From Aphelocoma coerulescens (taxonomy: Eukaryota > Chordata > Aves > Passeriformes > Corvidae): DNA of 64,000 bases. Below, in pieces: positions 23,934 through 35,530 of this stretch. Under the pieces are notes generated by a model. The model was not told the DNA's origin, made no database searches, and saw only the letters and a program-made list of their open reading frames with translations. Position 1 is the stretch's first letter; every line of letters starts with the position of its first letter. The stretch covers positions 8,432,924 to 8,496,923 of the forward strand of contig NC_091023.1 of NCBI RefSeq assembly GCF_041296385.1, read 5' to 3'. A program made the translations under genes and the position numbers.

Positions 23934-24076
23934 ATGGAGTTTATATCCTTGGAGATACTCTAAACCCAAGAGGACAAGGTCCTGAGGAACCTGGTCTAGG
24001 TGACCTCGCTTGAACAGGGCATTTGAATCAGATGACCTCCAGAGGTCCCTTCCATCCTCAACTATTCCAGGATTCA
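23934..24076 (+). mobile_element. CR1 LINE 3' end, 5'-truncated
   Basis: The segment reads in the order of the avian CR1 3' untranslated end: 'ggacaaggtcctgaggaacc', 'tggtctaggtgacc', 'cttgaacaggg', 'agatgacctccagaggtccc', 'ttccatcctcaactattcc'. CR1 is a non-LTR retrotransposon that usually inserts as short 3' fragments. This copy is diverged and has an eroded terminal repeat, so it is old and inactive. Confidence 0.85.
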
Positions 24077-26489
24077 ATTAAAGGTTTTCAGCTTCCAAAA
24101 GACAGGATAGCAACCTGATTCCTTCAGCAAAGTATGCCTCAAATGTGAATCAGATCCCTCATGTAAAGAAGCCTTTGCACTCCAAATGGTGAAATATGTT
24201 CTCATTATGTAATTTCAGCCATGGAGGAAATGCACTCTTTCAGTTTGAGCCATACTAGTGAATATCTGGGATGGGGGAATGCCATTTCCAAGTCAAATGG
24301 GCAGTCATTCTATTTAGTCATCACTGAAAAGTTGAATTCAAGATATATAAAAAAAGCTAGAAATACACAAACTTCTTAATTTACTTTATGACATGACATT
24401 GGTAAATAACACTGAAAAGATTTCATGTGTCCAATGACATTTTTAATGGAATTAAAAACTCCAGAAAAGAAGCTTGTGCAGGGGGTGATGTGTGGGAAAT
24501 GTCTGTTTCTGGTTTAACACAGTGCTGCCAGTCAGACATGGCTAAGGAATGTCTTGCCAACATAGCAAGGTTAACAAAAGAGGTAGCAAACTAGAAAAAA
24601 TAGGTACAGAAAATTGTATGACCAAAGATCAAGCAACAAAGAAGAGAGAAACTGAAAGATCAGTGTGACCTGGTACTGCTGAGTTCCTGGTTTCAAACAC
24701 AAAGCAAATCCGAGCCTAAGCTCTGCTTGCTGTAAAGAACCCAGGCCCACTTTCTACATGAGGTTCTTTAATGTATAGCAAAAAGTGACCTTTAAACTAC
24801 CTTGACAGATAGCAGCTGACTAGAAAATTACAGTCATTAACAGGATATCGAGAGAGCAGACTATTGTAAAAATGATACTAAAAGGCAGATGTTAACAATT
24901 TGCAATCCCAAAAGACAGCTACAATAAAATCCTACATTTCTAGTGTTCTGAAAAAATTGTTACTGAGATTCAGCATACACAAAAATAAAAGGTGCATATA
25001 TTTTTTCTAACATCTCTAGAGCCAAGCTTTATGTGAACAAAATGTAGAGACTATTCCAATAGTTTAAATAAAATTTGTTGGAAAATTCAGTTACTTGAAG
25101 CAGTTGAAAATGAAGGTTCTAAATGAAATTGGTTTACTCTTGTCCAGTTCAGATATTTGTTAGTTGAAAAATCTATTAGGATTAAACCAGGGAAAAAAGA
25201 AGGTAGAAACAATGCCTCTAGAATTTCTCTCCTTCTATATGATTCTTGACCCAAATAGAAAAATTTTTAAAAAGTAATTAAACCTTTCTTTTCGAATTTC
25301 CATAGCAATACAAACAACAGGTTTTTTATGAGCAAAGAATTGGGACTAAATTGTGGAGATTTTTGCACTGTGCATATACTCAGGGGACTGGCATCTTATT
25401 TATACGAGTCTGTTTATTGTCCAGAAAAGAAATTTTGTAGAATTGGTTAGCATTTCTTTTTAATATCTATTGATATATCACTTGATGGAGCAGCTGAAAA
25501 TACACCCCTGGGCAATACTGAAACATGCTATGCCAAAACCTTGCTCGTTGCCACAGGCTCATGCCAGATTTATCAACAGTGGCATTTCAAATGGAACAGG
25601 AAGTTTCAGGTGCCCAATGAATTTCTCAGGAATAATCTATGGTCAGCAACAGTCATAACATGAGACAGCATCATGTAGTTTTGTTTGAATGCCACCATAT
25701 CTGGACTGATTCACATAGTTGTGAAACATTTCTGCCAAGATAATAAAAATTTGGATGGAATTCAGAGAAAACACCATGAAGGGGGGAATAAGAGTAATAC
25801 ATGAGGAGAAAACCTGATGGAAATTACTAATGTAAAATGATAAATATGCTATAAAAATAAATCACAAAACTTATCTGTAGAAGGTAGAGTATAGAATAGT
25901 ATTTCCTCCGCAAAAAGGAATGGAAGTCCTAAATTCTAAATTTAGTTTAGACAAGTGTATTTCAGTGTAAAAGAAAATCTGCATATGCAGAGAATATTTA
26001 ATAAACTAACTAGGTTTTTTCTTTTATTAGATATGACTTTATTCAGTAATTCTTTTTCACAATTTGCTGAAAATACATGTCAAAGTCATAAATCCTCCTA
26101 AATCCTTCAAATGTAGAACTTTCTAAACAGAGTGTTATGATTCATTGATATGAAAGACTTTGCTTAAATAACAGAATTGGTTTTGTTAAAAAGTTTATTT
26201 TCATACAAATCAAAGCCATATTTTTTCTTTCTTTTTAATTTGAGACATCCCAATGTCTGCAAATCTTCCTGAATAGAAGCCTCTCCTCCAGATGTTTCTG
26301 GAATGCATCCATTCTCTCTTCTTCTTTTCTTTTTTTAATCACTAATTGCTCTATCTTTTGAGGTGGATGGTTAAAAGTTAAGTGTTTGGGGAATGTGACT
26401 GTGAGGCCATGTTAAATTAAGGCCAGCAAGGGCACAAGAGGGACCATAACTCATGAGTGTTTCTGATCACTGACCCTGAACTTGCCTTA
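24077..26489. other. Single-copy DNA, no gene recognised
   Basis: AT-rich, no repeat family apparent. The only longer open frame (62 codons near 25470) is not credible as an exon. Confidence 0.55.
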
Positions 26490-26517
26490 CAGTCTGTCAC
26501 ATAATTATGACAGACTG
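26490..26517. repeat. 28-bp near-perfect dyad
   Basis: CAGTCTGTCA (26490-26499) and TGACAGACTG (26508-26517) are exact complements. Between them lies CATAATTA, so the centre can also be read as the palindrome CATAATTATG. TGACAG is a TALE-homeodomain (MEIS/TGIF-type) core, and the dyad carries it on both strands around a TAATTA-type core. Confidence 0.5.
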
Positions 26518-27535
26518 AAAAGAATTACAATGAAATATGTTTTTGGGGAGTGGCAGTCTTCCCCTCCAGTCTTAACAGAGACTTCTGGAAGCACTGTGGG
26601 CTGCCTTTGGAGCCCCTCATTCTTCAGATATTAAATTTGAAACATTTGAAATCTGGCCTTCTATGTCATTCATTGTCTCACTCTTTTTAAGAATTCCTGA
26701 AGTTTCCTTTCCTCTCTATAACTGGATCAAGCAAACTGTAATTTACTGATTAGTTAATCACTTTATCCATGTCTTTTATAAAGCAACATGGTGATTTGAT
26801 ACTTTGCTTGTTGGTGGACTTGAGGTTTCTTTGACTGCAGCCTCTTAAAAGGTTTTCTCCAAAAGATGAGGTGACACCTCTGGTGCAGAGCAATGGCAGG
26901 TTCTCTCTGGCTCTGCTACCACAGAAGCTTTGTTTATAGTGATGTGTTAATGTAAAACTAAACTATGTCTCACTCCTCATAATGTCTGCAAACTACTGGA
27001 TCATTACACCAATACTGACCAAGAGGAAAACAATAGAGAGAAAAACTAAATTCGGTAATTTTTTCCTAGAGAATAAACTCAGGGAAGGGATATAAAGGTT
27101 AGAAGAGAGAATCTCTTGGTTTCACACTAATTTACAGTCCCCACCACTGCATGGACTGTGCTGGTAGAGCTTCTTGGGTTGAAATAATTTACTGTCATTT
27201 CCTGATTTTACTACCACTGGTCAGTCTTTTTAAAGGAAGGTTAAATTTTGCTAACTTTATTTCAGAAAACTTCCTGCTTTTCATTCAAAAATGGGCTTAC
27301 AGACCTACATGAGCAAAGACTGGAAAATATTGTCCCACCTTTTTACCCACTGAGACATATTGGGAGGCAAAAACTGTCAGAGATTCCTCCTGCCTTTTTT
27401 TTAAATTGAGGGAAAAAATCCTGATGTTTTTGTGAGCAACACTCAGGCAAGTGAATGAAAATGGATTGAAGAAACCAGCTCTTTTGCTAAGGAGTGACGT
27501 TTCAGTAGTCTTTTCTATCGCTAATGTTATTTTTA
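26518..27535. other. Single-copy DNA, no gene recognised
   Basis: No credible gene. An 88-codon minus-strand open frame (27297-27563) is unrecognised and overlaps the octamer pair at its 5' end. Confidence 0.5.
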
Positions 27536-27582
27536 ATGCAAATTTATCATACATCTTAAACATTTGAATGCAAATTCATTAT
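27536..27582 (+). promoter_or_regulatory. Pair of POU octamers spaced 32 bp
   Basis: Exact ATGCAAAT occurs at 27536-27543 and again at 27568-27575 in the same orientation. The bases that follow are also similar (TTATCAT versus TCATTAT). This reads as a small tandem duplication or a paired octamer site about three helical turns apart. Confidence 0.35.
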
Positions 27583-27726
27583 GATCCCTATATATACTTT
27601 CCCACATAAAATATTCAAGAAGGATTCTTTTCAGTTTTTACTTTTTCATTCTTCTTTTTCATTTCCTTCATAAAATATCTTAAATTAGAGGCTTACTGAA
27701 GTGAAACTGGTACCAGGTTCTCTTTT

Positions 27727-27775
27727 AATAATATTTAAATATTATTTTTAATAATTATTTGTAAAATAATTATTA
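27727..27775. repeat. Two adjacent AT-rich palindromes
   Basis: The first is a perfect 20-bp palindrome (27727-27746, centre TTTAAA). Two bases later TAATAATTATTT (27749-27760) and AAATAATTATTA (27764-27775) form a 12-bp inverted repeat with a 3-bp spacer. The tract is cruciform-prone and contains only one non-A/T base. Confidence 0.75.
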
Positions 27776-29650
27776 TTGTTTTTTGAGAAATAAATTGCTT
27801 TCTGCCCTACAAGCAAAGTTTTCATAGATTTTGTGTGCTTTTGGTTTACTGCTGAATTGCTGATATACTTTAAAAGAACCAGTAATGAGTTATGAGAGGA
27901 TATTATACTCAAAATGAATAAATGTAGTTCAAAAAATTAGAGTTTATGTAACATAAGCATAAGATATTCCACAAGGTCCTTCTTCTCATCCCATTCAAGA
28001 CCAATGCCTAGGAGCCTTTAGGGAGTTTGAGATCTCCTGGAAGCCAGTGGTTTCCCAGGAACTGGCTCTTGTGTATGCCAGCAATCCTGAGCCTGCAGCT
28101 CTGTCAATTTACTCTTCATGTTTGCAAGTGGAAATGAGAATGTGTAACTAAGCAGAAGGGCAGGTAGAAGGTTCCAGCTGGTTTCAGTTACTTGTGTGGT
28201 TTTGTTTGGTGTAGGTTTTTTATGATTTTCACCATTTTTTGGGCTTGATCTAAGTCTGATTGAAAGCCAGTACAAAAAAAATGTCTGGGTGACTTACAGC
28301 ATGACTTGCATTTGAAAGCCAAAGGGACCTGTGTCCCTAAATCAGTTGCAGGTGTCTGGGAATCCCACTGAAGCTACAAAGAGTCCTCTAGCTTCACCAT
28401 GAATTAAATGTGCCCTGAGTTCCAAAGATAAATTTCATAGTGAGAATTAATTCTACAGTCTTGTTTTGTCTGTAGCTGCGTTAGGCAGAGTGGTAGAATG
28501 GCACTGAGAGGTGTAAGTGTACTTGTTTTATAGGTTTATGCTATTTTTATTCCCACAGCAGCAGTGTGGGTCTTGTTCATATTAATTAACTTTTTATTTT
28601 GGAGAGTTATGGCTGTTTGAATGATAACCCAGGAAACATAATTAATTTATTAATTATTTGTGAGGTTCTCTAAAGGGATGTTTAGGTTTTGATTTGACAT
28701 GTCATGGAGGCAAAGAAACTCCATATAAGCATAAATTTACAATAATATTAATCATGAGGGATTTTTGGTCTCAGGAGTACTCTTGGGGGAAATTATATTA
28801 CTAAAGCTGGCATGAAACCCAGAGGAAAAAATGTTTCTTTTGCCCTCCTGTTCATTTTTTCTAATAACCTCTCTTCAATTTCTACACCAACTTTACCAGC
28901 CCCGGTATTTGTCTGAATTAAGGGTGTGAAAAGAATCTAAGAACACATACGCACCAAAAAAAAAAGAGAAACAAGGCTCAGGATTTTCAGTGCTGTGGTG
29001 AAACTGTCAGACTGAGCATCTACCAAACCCTCCCATTTGATTCCTATGTATAGAAAAGTCAAAGGGCAAATTTTCTACTGGAATGTGTTGAATCAATTAG
29101 CATTTATGATGGAAAGCAGGCAGAGAGGCCACTTGGTTACCTTCCAGACATTTACAGTGGGCAAACTGCCCAGGCCAGCTTGCCATGCACTGAGTGCTTT
29201 GATCGTGGAGTGGAAGACTCCAAAGGTTCTTCTTCCTGAATGCTTCAATTTCCAGCCTTGTGCCTGTGCCTTATTCCAGCCTGATAATTGATATTTTTAT
29301 TGGTCAGTTGGAATACACTAAAGAATGAGGACAGTTTTGCTGCAAAACTCTATGTAAGTATATAAAGTTTTGCATTTATGAAGTCCCTGTAGAAGAGGCA
29401 GGAAGCTTCTTGTTACATACTGTATGTAAATATACACTGTCTATGTATATAGAGACATTAAGGTAAATTTTTAATTTTACATGTTTAATGTTATGCTTAT
29501 GAAGTTTTATATATATATGTAAAACCTGTGTTTAATAGATAAATTTACACAAAAATAGAAATTCCAGTTACCAGGTAGGTCGTCTAATTGACAGTTTTAT
29601 GACAAGTACAAAACCAAATTGAATGCCAGTTGTTACACTAACTATGACCA
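27776..29650. other. Single-copy DNA, no gene recognised
   Basis: No gene supported. Includes an A10 run (28957-28966) and TTAATT-rich stretches (28580-28660). A TATA-containing AT-rich piece at 29420-29525 has the look of untranslated or intronic sequence. Confidence 0.5.
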
Positions 29651-29721
29651 ATAAGAATGCAATACATAACACAATACAATTATACAAATTATACAATACA
29701 AATAAAAAAAATACAATTTAT
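29651..29721 (+). repeat. Imperfect ATACAA-type simple repeat
   Basis: Repeated 'atacaa', 'acaata' and 'atacaatt' units over about 70 bp, with an internal A8 run. Degenerate microsatellite. Confidence 0.7.
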
Positions 29722-31514
29722 TGATCAAAATATGAATTTCAGAAACAGTCAGCAGATAATGAATAAAACAAAAATATTGAGGATGAAAATATAATTTTCT
29801 ACCAGATTCCTAAAAGTGAAAAAGCAAGATCACATAATTAAAGAATTAACGTTCAATCAGTAAAGTGCAGAGGAAAAAAATTAACCATGCTAAAATGACA
29901 CAGTTAAACTGATTGTGTCTAAAAAAATGACATTTCCATTCTAAAAAGCCTGGTAATAGATCAGCACATGTGGATACAGGGCTATCAATGCACAACTTCT
30001 CTACAAAAATGCTTTGTAAAATGGCTACATTTAGATTTATTTGCGTGTGTTTTAATATCTGTTTTGCCTTCTGTACATATCCTATTAATAAATGTAATCT
30101 AATTATATATTTGTCATACAAACAGGGTTTCTCAATATAGTGAAAATTTGTAGTGTAGTTATGCATGCAGTTGTTGGGATTTAAAGAAATAGGCAGTTCC
30201 ACACAAATTACTCAGACATAAAAGGGTATTAAAATAAAATAAAATAAAGTATAACTTGTTGCAAGGACTTAAAGCTGAATTCCACCTCCTTACCAGAGTG
30301 GGAAGATATTAAAGCACTGAAGATTTATGACATGGCTCTCAGTGGTGTGCAGTTGTAGATTTATTGCAGACCTACAAGTTTGAATGCTTGCTGGTGCACA
30401 AGTATCTTCCATTTGGATTTTAGTCATAAATGGAGGAGTTTAAAAAGCAAGAGTCCGTAAGAAGGGGAGAGAATTATACAGCCAGAGCCTTAAACAATGT
30501 CTAGGGAACCTTCGAATGTCAGACCTGTCTGATTTCACGGGCTATGCTAAACCCTTAGAAGATGCATGAACTGGAAATTTGGCAGCATCTATTGCAAAAG
30601 TGAAAGTGCATTCTTGTCTTAAATTCACAGCTCTCAAAGCAAGGTTTTCCCCAGGTTGTAGGCTGCTGTTCACTGTGCAGGCAAGGCACTATGTCACTTT
30701 AAATCACCTGACCTCTCTGCACTTCAATTCATTAAAACTAATAAAATACTTGATTTCTGAATGCGTCTTTGTGCCAAAGATCAGGGATCTTGACTGAGGT
30801 TCGTAGGCTCCCCACAGAAGAAGTATGATAGTAATGGTGCATTTGATTATTTTTAGAAATTACATTTGCTGGATGATCTTGCTTAAAAAGGACAGAAAAA
30901 GATTGGTTTGAATTAGGTTAAGCAAATCTGTTCTTAAACTCATAACTGCTCAAAGCTGTCTGTATTCCTGAGTACTTGATTCCGATGCTCAAGAGATTCT
31001 GGGAATTATTGGACATTCTGTACTAAAGTTATCCCTTCCTCTCAGCTCACTGTTCCCTTCACCATCTGACACAGAGCCACTGAATTATCACTTCCATGGT
31101 GCAAACAGAGGTTAGGGAGTCTTCTCTCACCCCGTTCCTTAATAGTTTTATTTTCCTATGTACTACTGTTTGCCCTGTTTTTACAATTTGGTAGTGTTCA
31201 CCTTATAAGGAAATGAATCTTTAACTAAATGAGGCATGGAAAGAAATAATTAAAACAAAATAGTTATTGTTTACTTGGTAAAACTTTGGTTAAATTCAAG
31301 TACATAAGAGAATGTGGCTGTACAAAGGCTGTGTCCAAAAAATAAGCCATTTTAAAAATCCTTCACTTGATAAAATCTCTGAGGGTAATTCCAAGTAATT
31401 GAGTCTTAGACCTTTCCCAGTCTATATGTACCCACTGATCAAGAAGCAGTGAAGCTAAAAATGCCATACTGGGCCAGGACTCAGGAGACTTAAAAGAAAT
31501 TTTTATCTATGCAG
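29722..31514. other. Single-copy DNA, short AAAAT repeat
   Basis: No recognised gene. A 118-codon minus-strand open frame (29846-30202) carries no known domain. A short (AAAAT)n run lies at 30230-30248. Confidence 0.5.
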
Positions 31515-32192
31515 AGATTTTTTAGGAATTTCTGAACATTTTCTATGAGTTCCTCTGCTTAGAACTTTTCTAGGTATTTGTGATTTCCAAGAATTTCTCT
31601 CTGTTTTCTAGAAATTCTAGCTAGTATTTTTCTAGGTATTTTCCAGTCCTTTTCAGGAATTTGTCATTCCAGAATATTTCTTGGAAATGTGCCTTGCTTT
31701 CTCTTTGAATTTCCATGTGCTTTAGAGGGTTTTTTTCTGTCCATAATATGTCTGGAAATTTCCCACTGCCTTCTAGCAGTTCCAAATTCTAGAGCACTTC
31801 TAAAAGTCATTGAATTATTTTTAGGAAGTTCACTGTCCTTTCAAAAATTTCACCAAGCTAGAAATTTTACAGGGCATTCAACGAACAATTTAGAAATTTC
31901 AGGGCACTTTGGAAGAATTTCTCATTGTGTTTGAGGATTTAAAAGATGTTTCTTAGGACTTTTTCTGTTCAGAACCATTCTGAGTTACTTAGTACTTTCT
32001 AAGATTTGTGTGTATTTGTGTTCTCTAAGAAGCAAACCTAGAAATTTTGAAAAATTCAAGAAACCTTGACCTAGAAATTTTCTAGGAAAATTCAAATGAT
32101 TTCTAGGCATTTGATCATCATATTTCCTTCAAGGATTTCTTCTGTTTAGAATCTTTATAGAATTTTGCATTCTGAAACCATTCTAGGAACTG
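31515..32192 (+). repeat. Degenerate tandem array, T-rich 'agaaattt/tctagg' motifs
   Basis: Nearly 700 bp in which a GAATTTC/GAAATTT core recurs about every 20-60 bp, for example at 31525, 31590, 31606, 31656, 31705, 31754, 31843, 31860, 31892, 31914, 32040, 32072 and 32159. The cores are often flanked by TCTAGG or TTCTAGA and by gggcact/gtgcattt-like words. The pattern is that of an old minisatellite whose units have diverged by substitution and indel. I could not fix one exact period by eye. The cores are themselves near-palindromic, so the motif appears on both strands. No open frame runs through it. Confidence 0.65.
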
Positions 32193-32626
32193 AAAAATTA
32201 TCTGCAGAGATATATTTACAAAATAATCTGTATTAGGTAAAAAGAACCAAGCATAAAAAAAATCCACAGTGAATTACAGTGGCAATTTACGTCATGGAAT
32301 TTTCACCTGTGCTAGTTATAAAATCTGCCTGCCAAATCCGTATTGTTTGGAGCCAAGCTTTGGTATCAAAGATTAAATTAACACCTCAGCACAACAAGGC
32401 TATGGGATGTCAGACTTTGTAACAGCTCAATATTATTTATAGTTGATTCAATTTTAATGATCAGACTCAAGATCACTGTTCTTGAATAATTTTTATGTCT
32501 GGCATGGCAGAGAGACATACAGCCATTTAATTCTCCTGATGGCTGTAAATCAATTAAATAGCTTGTATATAAATAAAATAACATTAATTTATTTCCTAGA
32601 TATTTTTTATCTTGTCCATAGCCTAT
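32193..32626. other. Single-copy DNA between array and CR1
   Basis: AT-rich, no gene. A short A8 run lies at 32255-32262. The CR1 end follows directly. Confidence 0.5.
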
Positions 32627-32861
32627 AGGTTGTGCCAGGGGAGATTCAGGTTGGACATCAGGAGGAGTTTATTCATAGAAATGGTTGTTAAACACTGAAA
32701 TAGACTGCCTGGGGAGCTGGTGGAATCACCATCCCTGGAGGCGTTCAAGAAACGACTGGATGAGGCACTCAGTGCCGTGGTCTGGTTGACAAGGTGGTGA
32801 TCACTCAAAGGGCTCGATGATCTTTGGGGTTTCTTCCAACCTAAGTGATTCTATGATTCTG
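32627..32861 (+). mobile_element. CR1 LINE 3' end, 5'-truncated
   Basis: A well-preserved CR1 tail: 'ttgtgccaggggagattcag', 'ggttggacatcaggagg', 'ctggggagctggtgga', 'atccctggaggcgttcaag', 'cactcagtgccgtggtctgg', 'cttccaacctaagtgattc', ending in the short terminal repeat 'attctatgattctg'. Only about 235 bp remain, with no reverse-transcriptase sequence. It is the longest and clearest of the four copies in this window. Confidence 0.95.
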
Positions 32862-34499
32862 AGAATTACCACTGTGTGATATATCTTAGGACACATTTAG
32901 GAAGAAGTGATTTTACCCTCTTTCTTCATTCTTTTTCTTGTGCCCAGAGAGCATTTCTGAATATATAGACAAAGCATAAACTTTGTCAAGTGATAGTCTA
33001 CCTGCTGAAGCCAAATGCCATTCCTTTCAAAACTTAGCAGAATTCCTTACTGAAAAGACTACTTCACACTTCCAGAGCATTCTTTACCTGCAGAATCTGC
33101 AAGTGCTTTATAAATTACAGCTTTGCAAATCCAAAGTACTGAACAATTCCAGGTTATGACCCACACTTCCTCCTTCAGCAAGTGTGGTTTTAAGGGGCTC
33201 TGCAAAAACCAGCAGCCATGCAAATCAATGTGCTTGTGTAGGATCCAGTGCCAACTCCTATCAAAGCTCTTGTAGCAGAGGTTCAGCACCTTCAAGGATT
33301 GGGTGTGTTTAGTGTTACTTGTGGAGAGGGTTAGAAACATTCTCTTGTACCTCTAGGCACAAATACCTGGGCATTAAGGAAGTACGAGAGTATCTGAAAA
33401 GATCACATAATAAACCAAGCACAACTGAGGGGTAAATGTCCTAGATCTCAGATCCATTGCCCTTTGAATAAACGTGCTGATTGCCCCAGTTATTTAAGTA
33501 AGTATCCTGCAGGGGCCACAGAAGAAGGTAATAAGTTTTCCTCACAGAGATCTTACTATAAGGACCTTCAGCTATGGAGTGAGCCTTGGATCTGTCACTT
33601 ATGTAGACAGAAATTGGTGCAAGAGTTGAGAGGTGATTCTACCTGTCTCTAAGGCCTCTTAGATTGGTTCAATCCTGACCCAGTTGCTGAGTGTCTGCCA
33701 GAAAATATCCCCTAACAGCACAAATCACCACTATTTTTTTGTGTGAAGCACGCTGCTTTGTCTCCATCTGAGCAGTTGAGGTCTTTCAGTGTTAACAGTT
33801 TTGTCCCAGTCACCTAGAAAGAATCACCATCACGTATTCCTTAAAATATCTTTCTAGAAATCAAATAAAATAATGTTATTACTTGAAACTAAAAAGGCTT
33901 TTAAGTAGCAGTGCTTTAAAATACAATAGTTCAGACTCGTCTGCAATTTCATGGGTTCTGTAATAATGCAGCTGTTTTCCTCAGGGTGTTCTCACAAATT
34001 CATAAAAAAGTCTATTTGTTATGAGCATTCTGAAACCCCAAGGAAAGCAGCTGTGTTTTTGACAAACTGGGCCGCATTTTCAACACCTCTAGCAAAAGAG
34101 ACATTTATAGAGGAATTTTATGCCTTATATATCCATGAGCAACATATTTTTTAACACTAACAACATACAGTGCTCTTAGCAGAAGATTACATAGCAAAGC
34201 AGCCAAACTGAACATTGAATTGAGCCACAATAGCCTGACCTCCAGCAGAAGGCTTGCCCTAAACTTAAAATATGCCGCCCAGAGTGAACTTAAAGACCAC
34301 TAGGGAAATCACTGAATGATATAAGCATGTTTGATGTGAACTTTTCAGGTTTTTAAATCCTTTTCTTTCTTTTCTTTGTTTTTAATCTCTCCTGAAGCTA
34401 TAAAAGTGTAAAGGAGTGACACTGTTCGGGGATCTTGGTGAATGTGCTTACCACAGTATTAATGAAATATGAAGTCTGGACAAGGTAGGAACTTTTTTC
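32862..34499. other. Single-copy DNA, no gene recognised
   Basis: A few open frames of 60-93 codons occur on both strands, none recognisable. Complex AT-rich DNA with no repeat. Confidence 0.55.
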
Positions 34500-35530
34500 C
34501 TGTGTATCCCATTCCTCCAGGGGTTTCTTTTCTTTTTTTTTTTTTTCTGTCAGTCCAAAAGTGACTGTAGACCCAAGTATAGTTATTGCTACTTTCAGAT
34601 TTTTACAAGTTTCATAGAGGTTTTAGTCTGTACATATTTTTATGCCATATAATTTTTTCTACAACTGCTCAACCATATTCAGTCCTCCCTGGTTTTCATT
34701 CCTTCATGTTTTACAAACCCATTCTTTATGTACTAAACTCTTATTTCTCTAGTATTTTCAACAGCATATATTTTATTACTAGGGTTTATCCAGTGTTTTT
34801 TAAAGTTTAATTTTTTCAGTTCTCAAATTAAGTTTCCCACTTAGACAATCCATCTGAAGTGTCTTTAATTCGCTGACTTTCCTCAGTCTACTCTCCTTTC
34901 CCATAATTTCATACTGGTACAGAAGTTACTCAGATAAATGTATTGTCATTTCCTCTTGAAACATCTGTACATGTAGATGTCACTAAATTTTCCAGGTGGG
35001 TTGTGGCTAATCCATTTCCTTTTAATGTCATCCTTCTAATGCCTCATTCTTTGATCCTGGTCTCCCAAGATATGCTTTCTCCTTGTCCCTTTCTTTGATC
35101 TTTATCTCTTTATCTCCTTTTTTTTTTGTACTCAGCTTTCTGAGTTCCATGTGAGTTCCATCTCCCTTTCCTTCATCTTTCACTTGCCACTCCATTGCAA
35201 GGCTTCATCCATCAACTCCATGCTTCAACTCCCCTTTTTTTGGCCTTACGGGGGAGCACTTATCTACTGGGTCTCTTGACCCCAGTCTATAGTCTGTCTA
35301 TTAAATTTCATTTCATCTCATTCTTCTTCCTTAGTCTTATTCTTTGTCTTAGTTTCCCATGCAAATTAATTGTATTATTCCCTTATATCTAGCTCTTCTG
35401 ATTTCACTTTTTAGTAGCTCTTAGCCTCAGTCATCTCAGTGTCAGCACAAGACCATGTTCCATTCTCACACTCCTGATTGAAATAAGTGAACTGCACTCT
35501 GATTTTTCTCATTAGATGATAAATAAGTCT
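34500..35530 (+). other. Pyrimidine-biased, strand-asymmetric stretch
   Basis: About 1 kb in which the plus strand is persistently T- and C-rich and purine-poor (many ttccttt, ctttctt and tctcc words). It includes T runs at 34526-34546 and 35118-35128. It gives short hydrophobic open frames that are composition artefacts. A POU octamer, ATGCAAAT (35359-35366), sits beside TTAATT. Strong strand skew can mark transcription or an old simple-sequence origin; I cannot tell which. Confidence 0.5.

Noticed and set aside
29400..29560. AT-rich stretch resembling a 3' untranslated region
   Set aside because: Only composition supports it. No coding exon upstream and no clear polyadenylation cluster.
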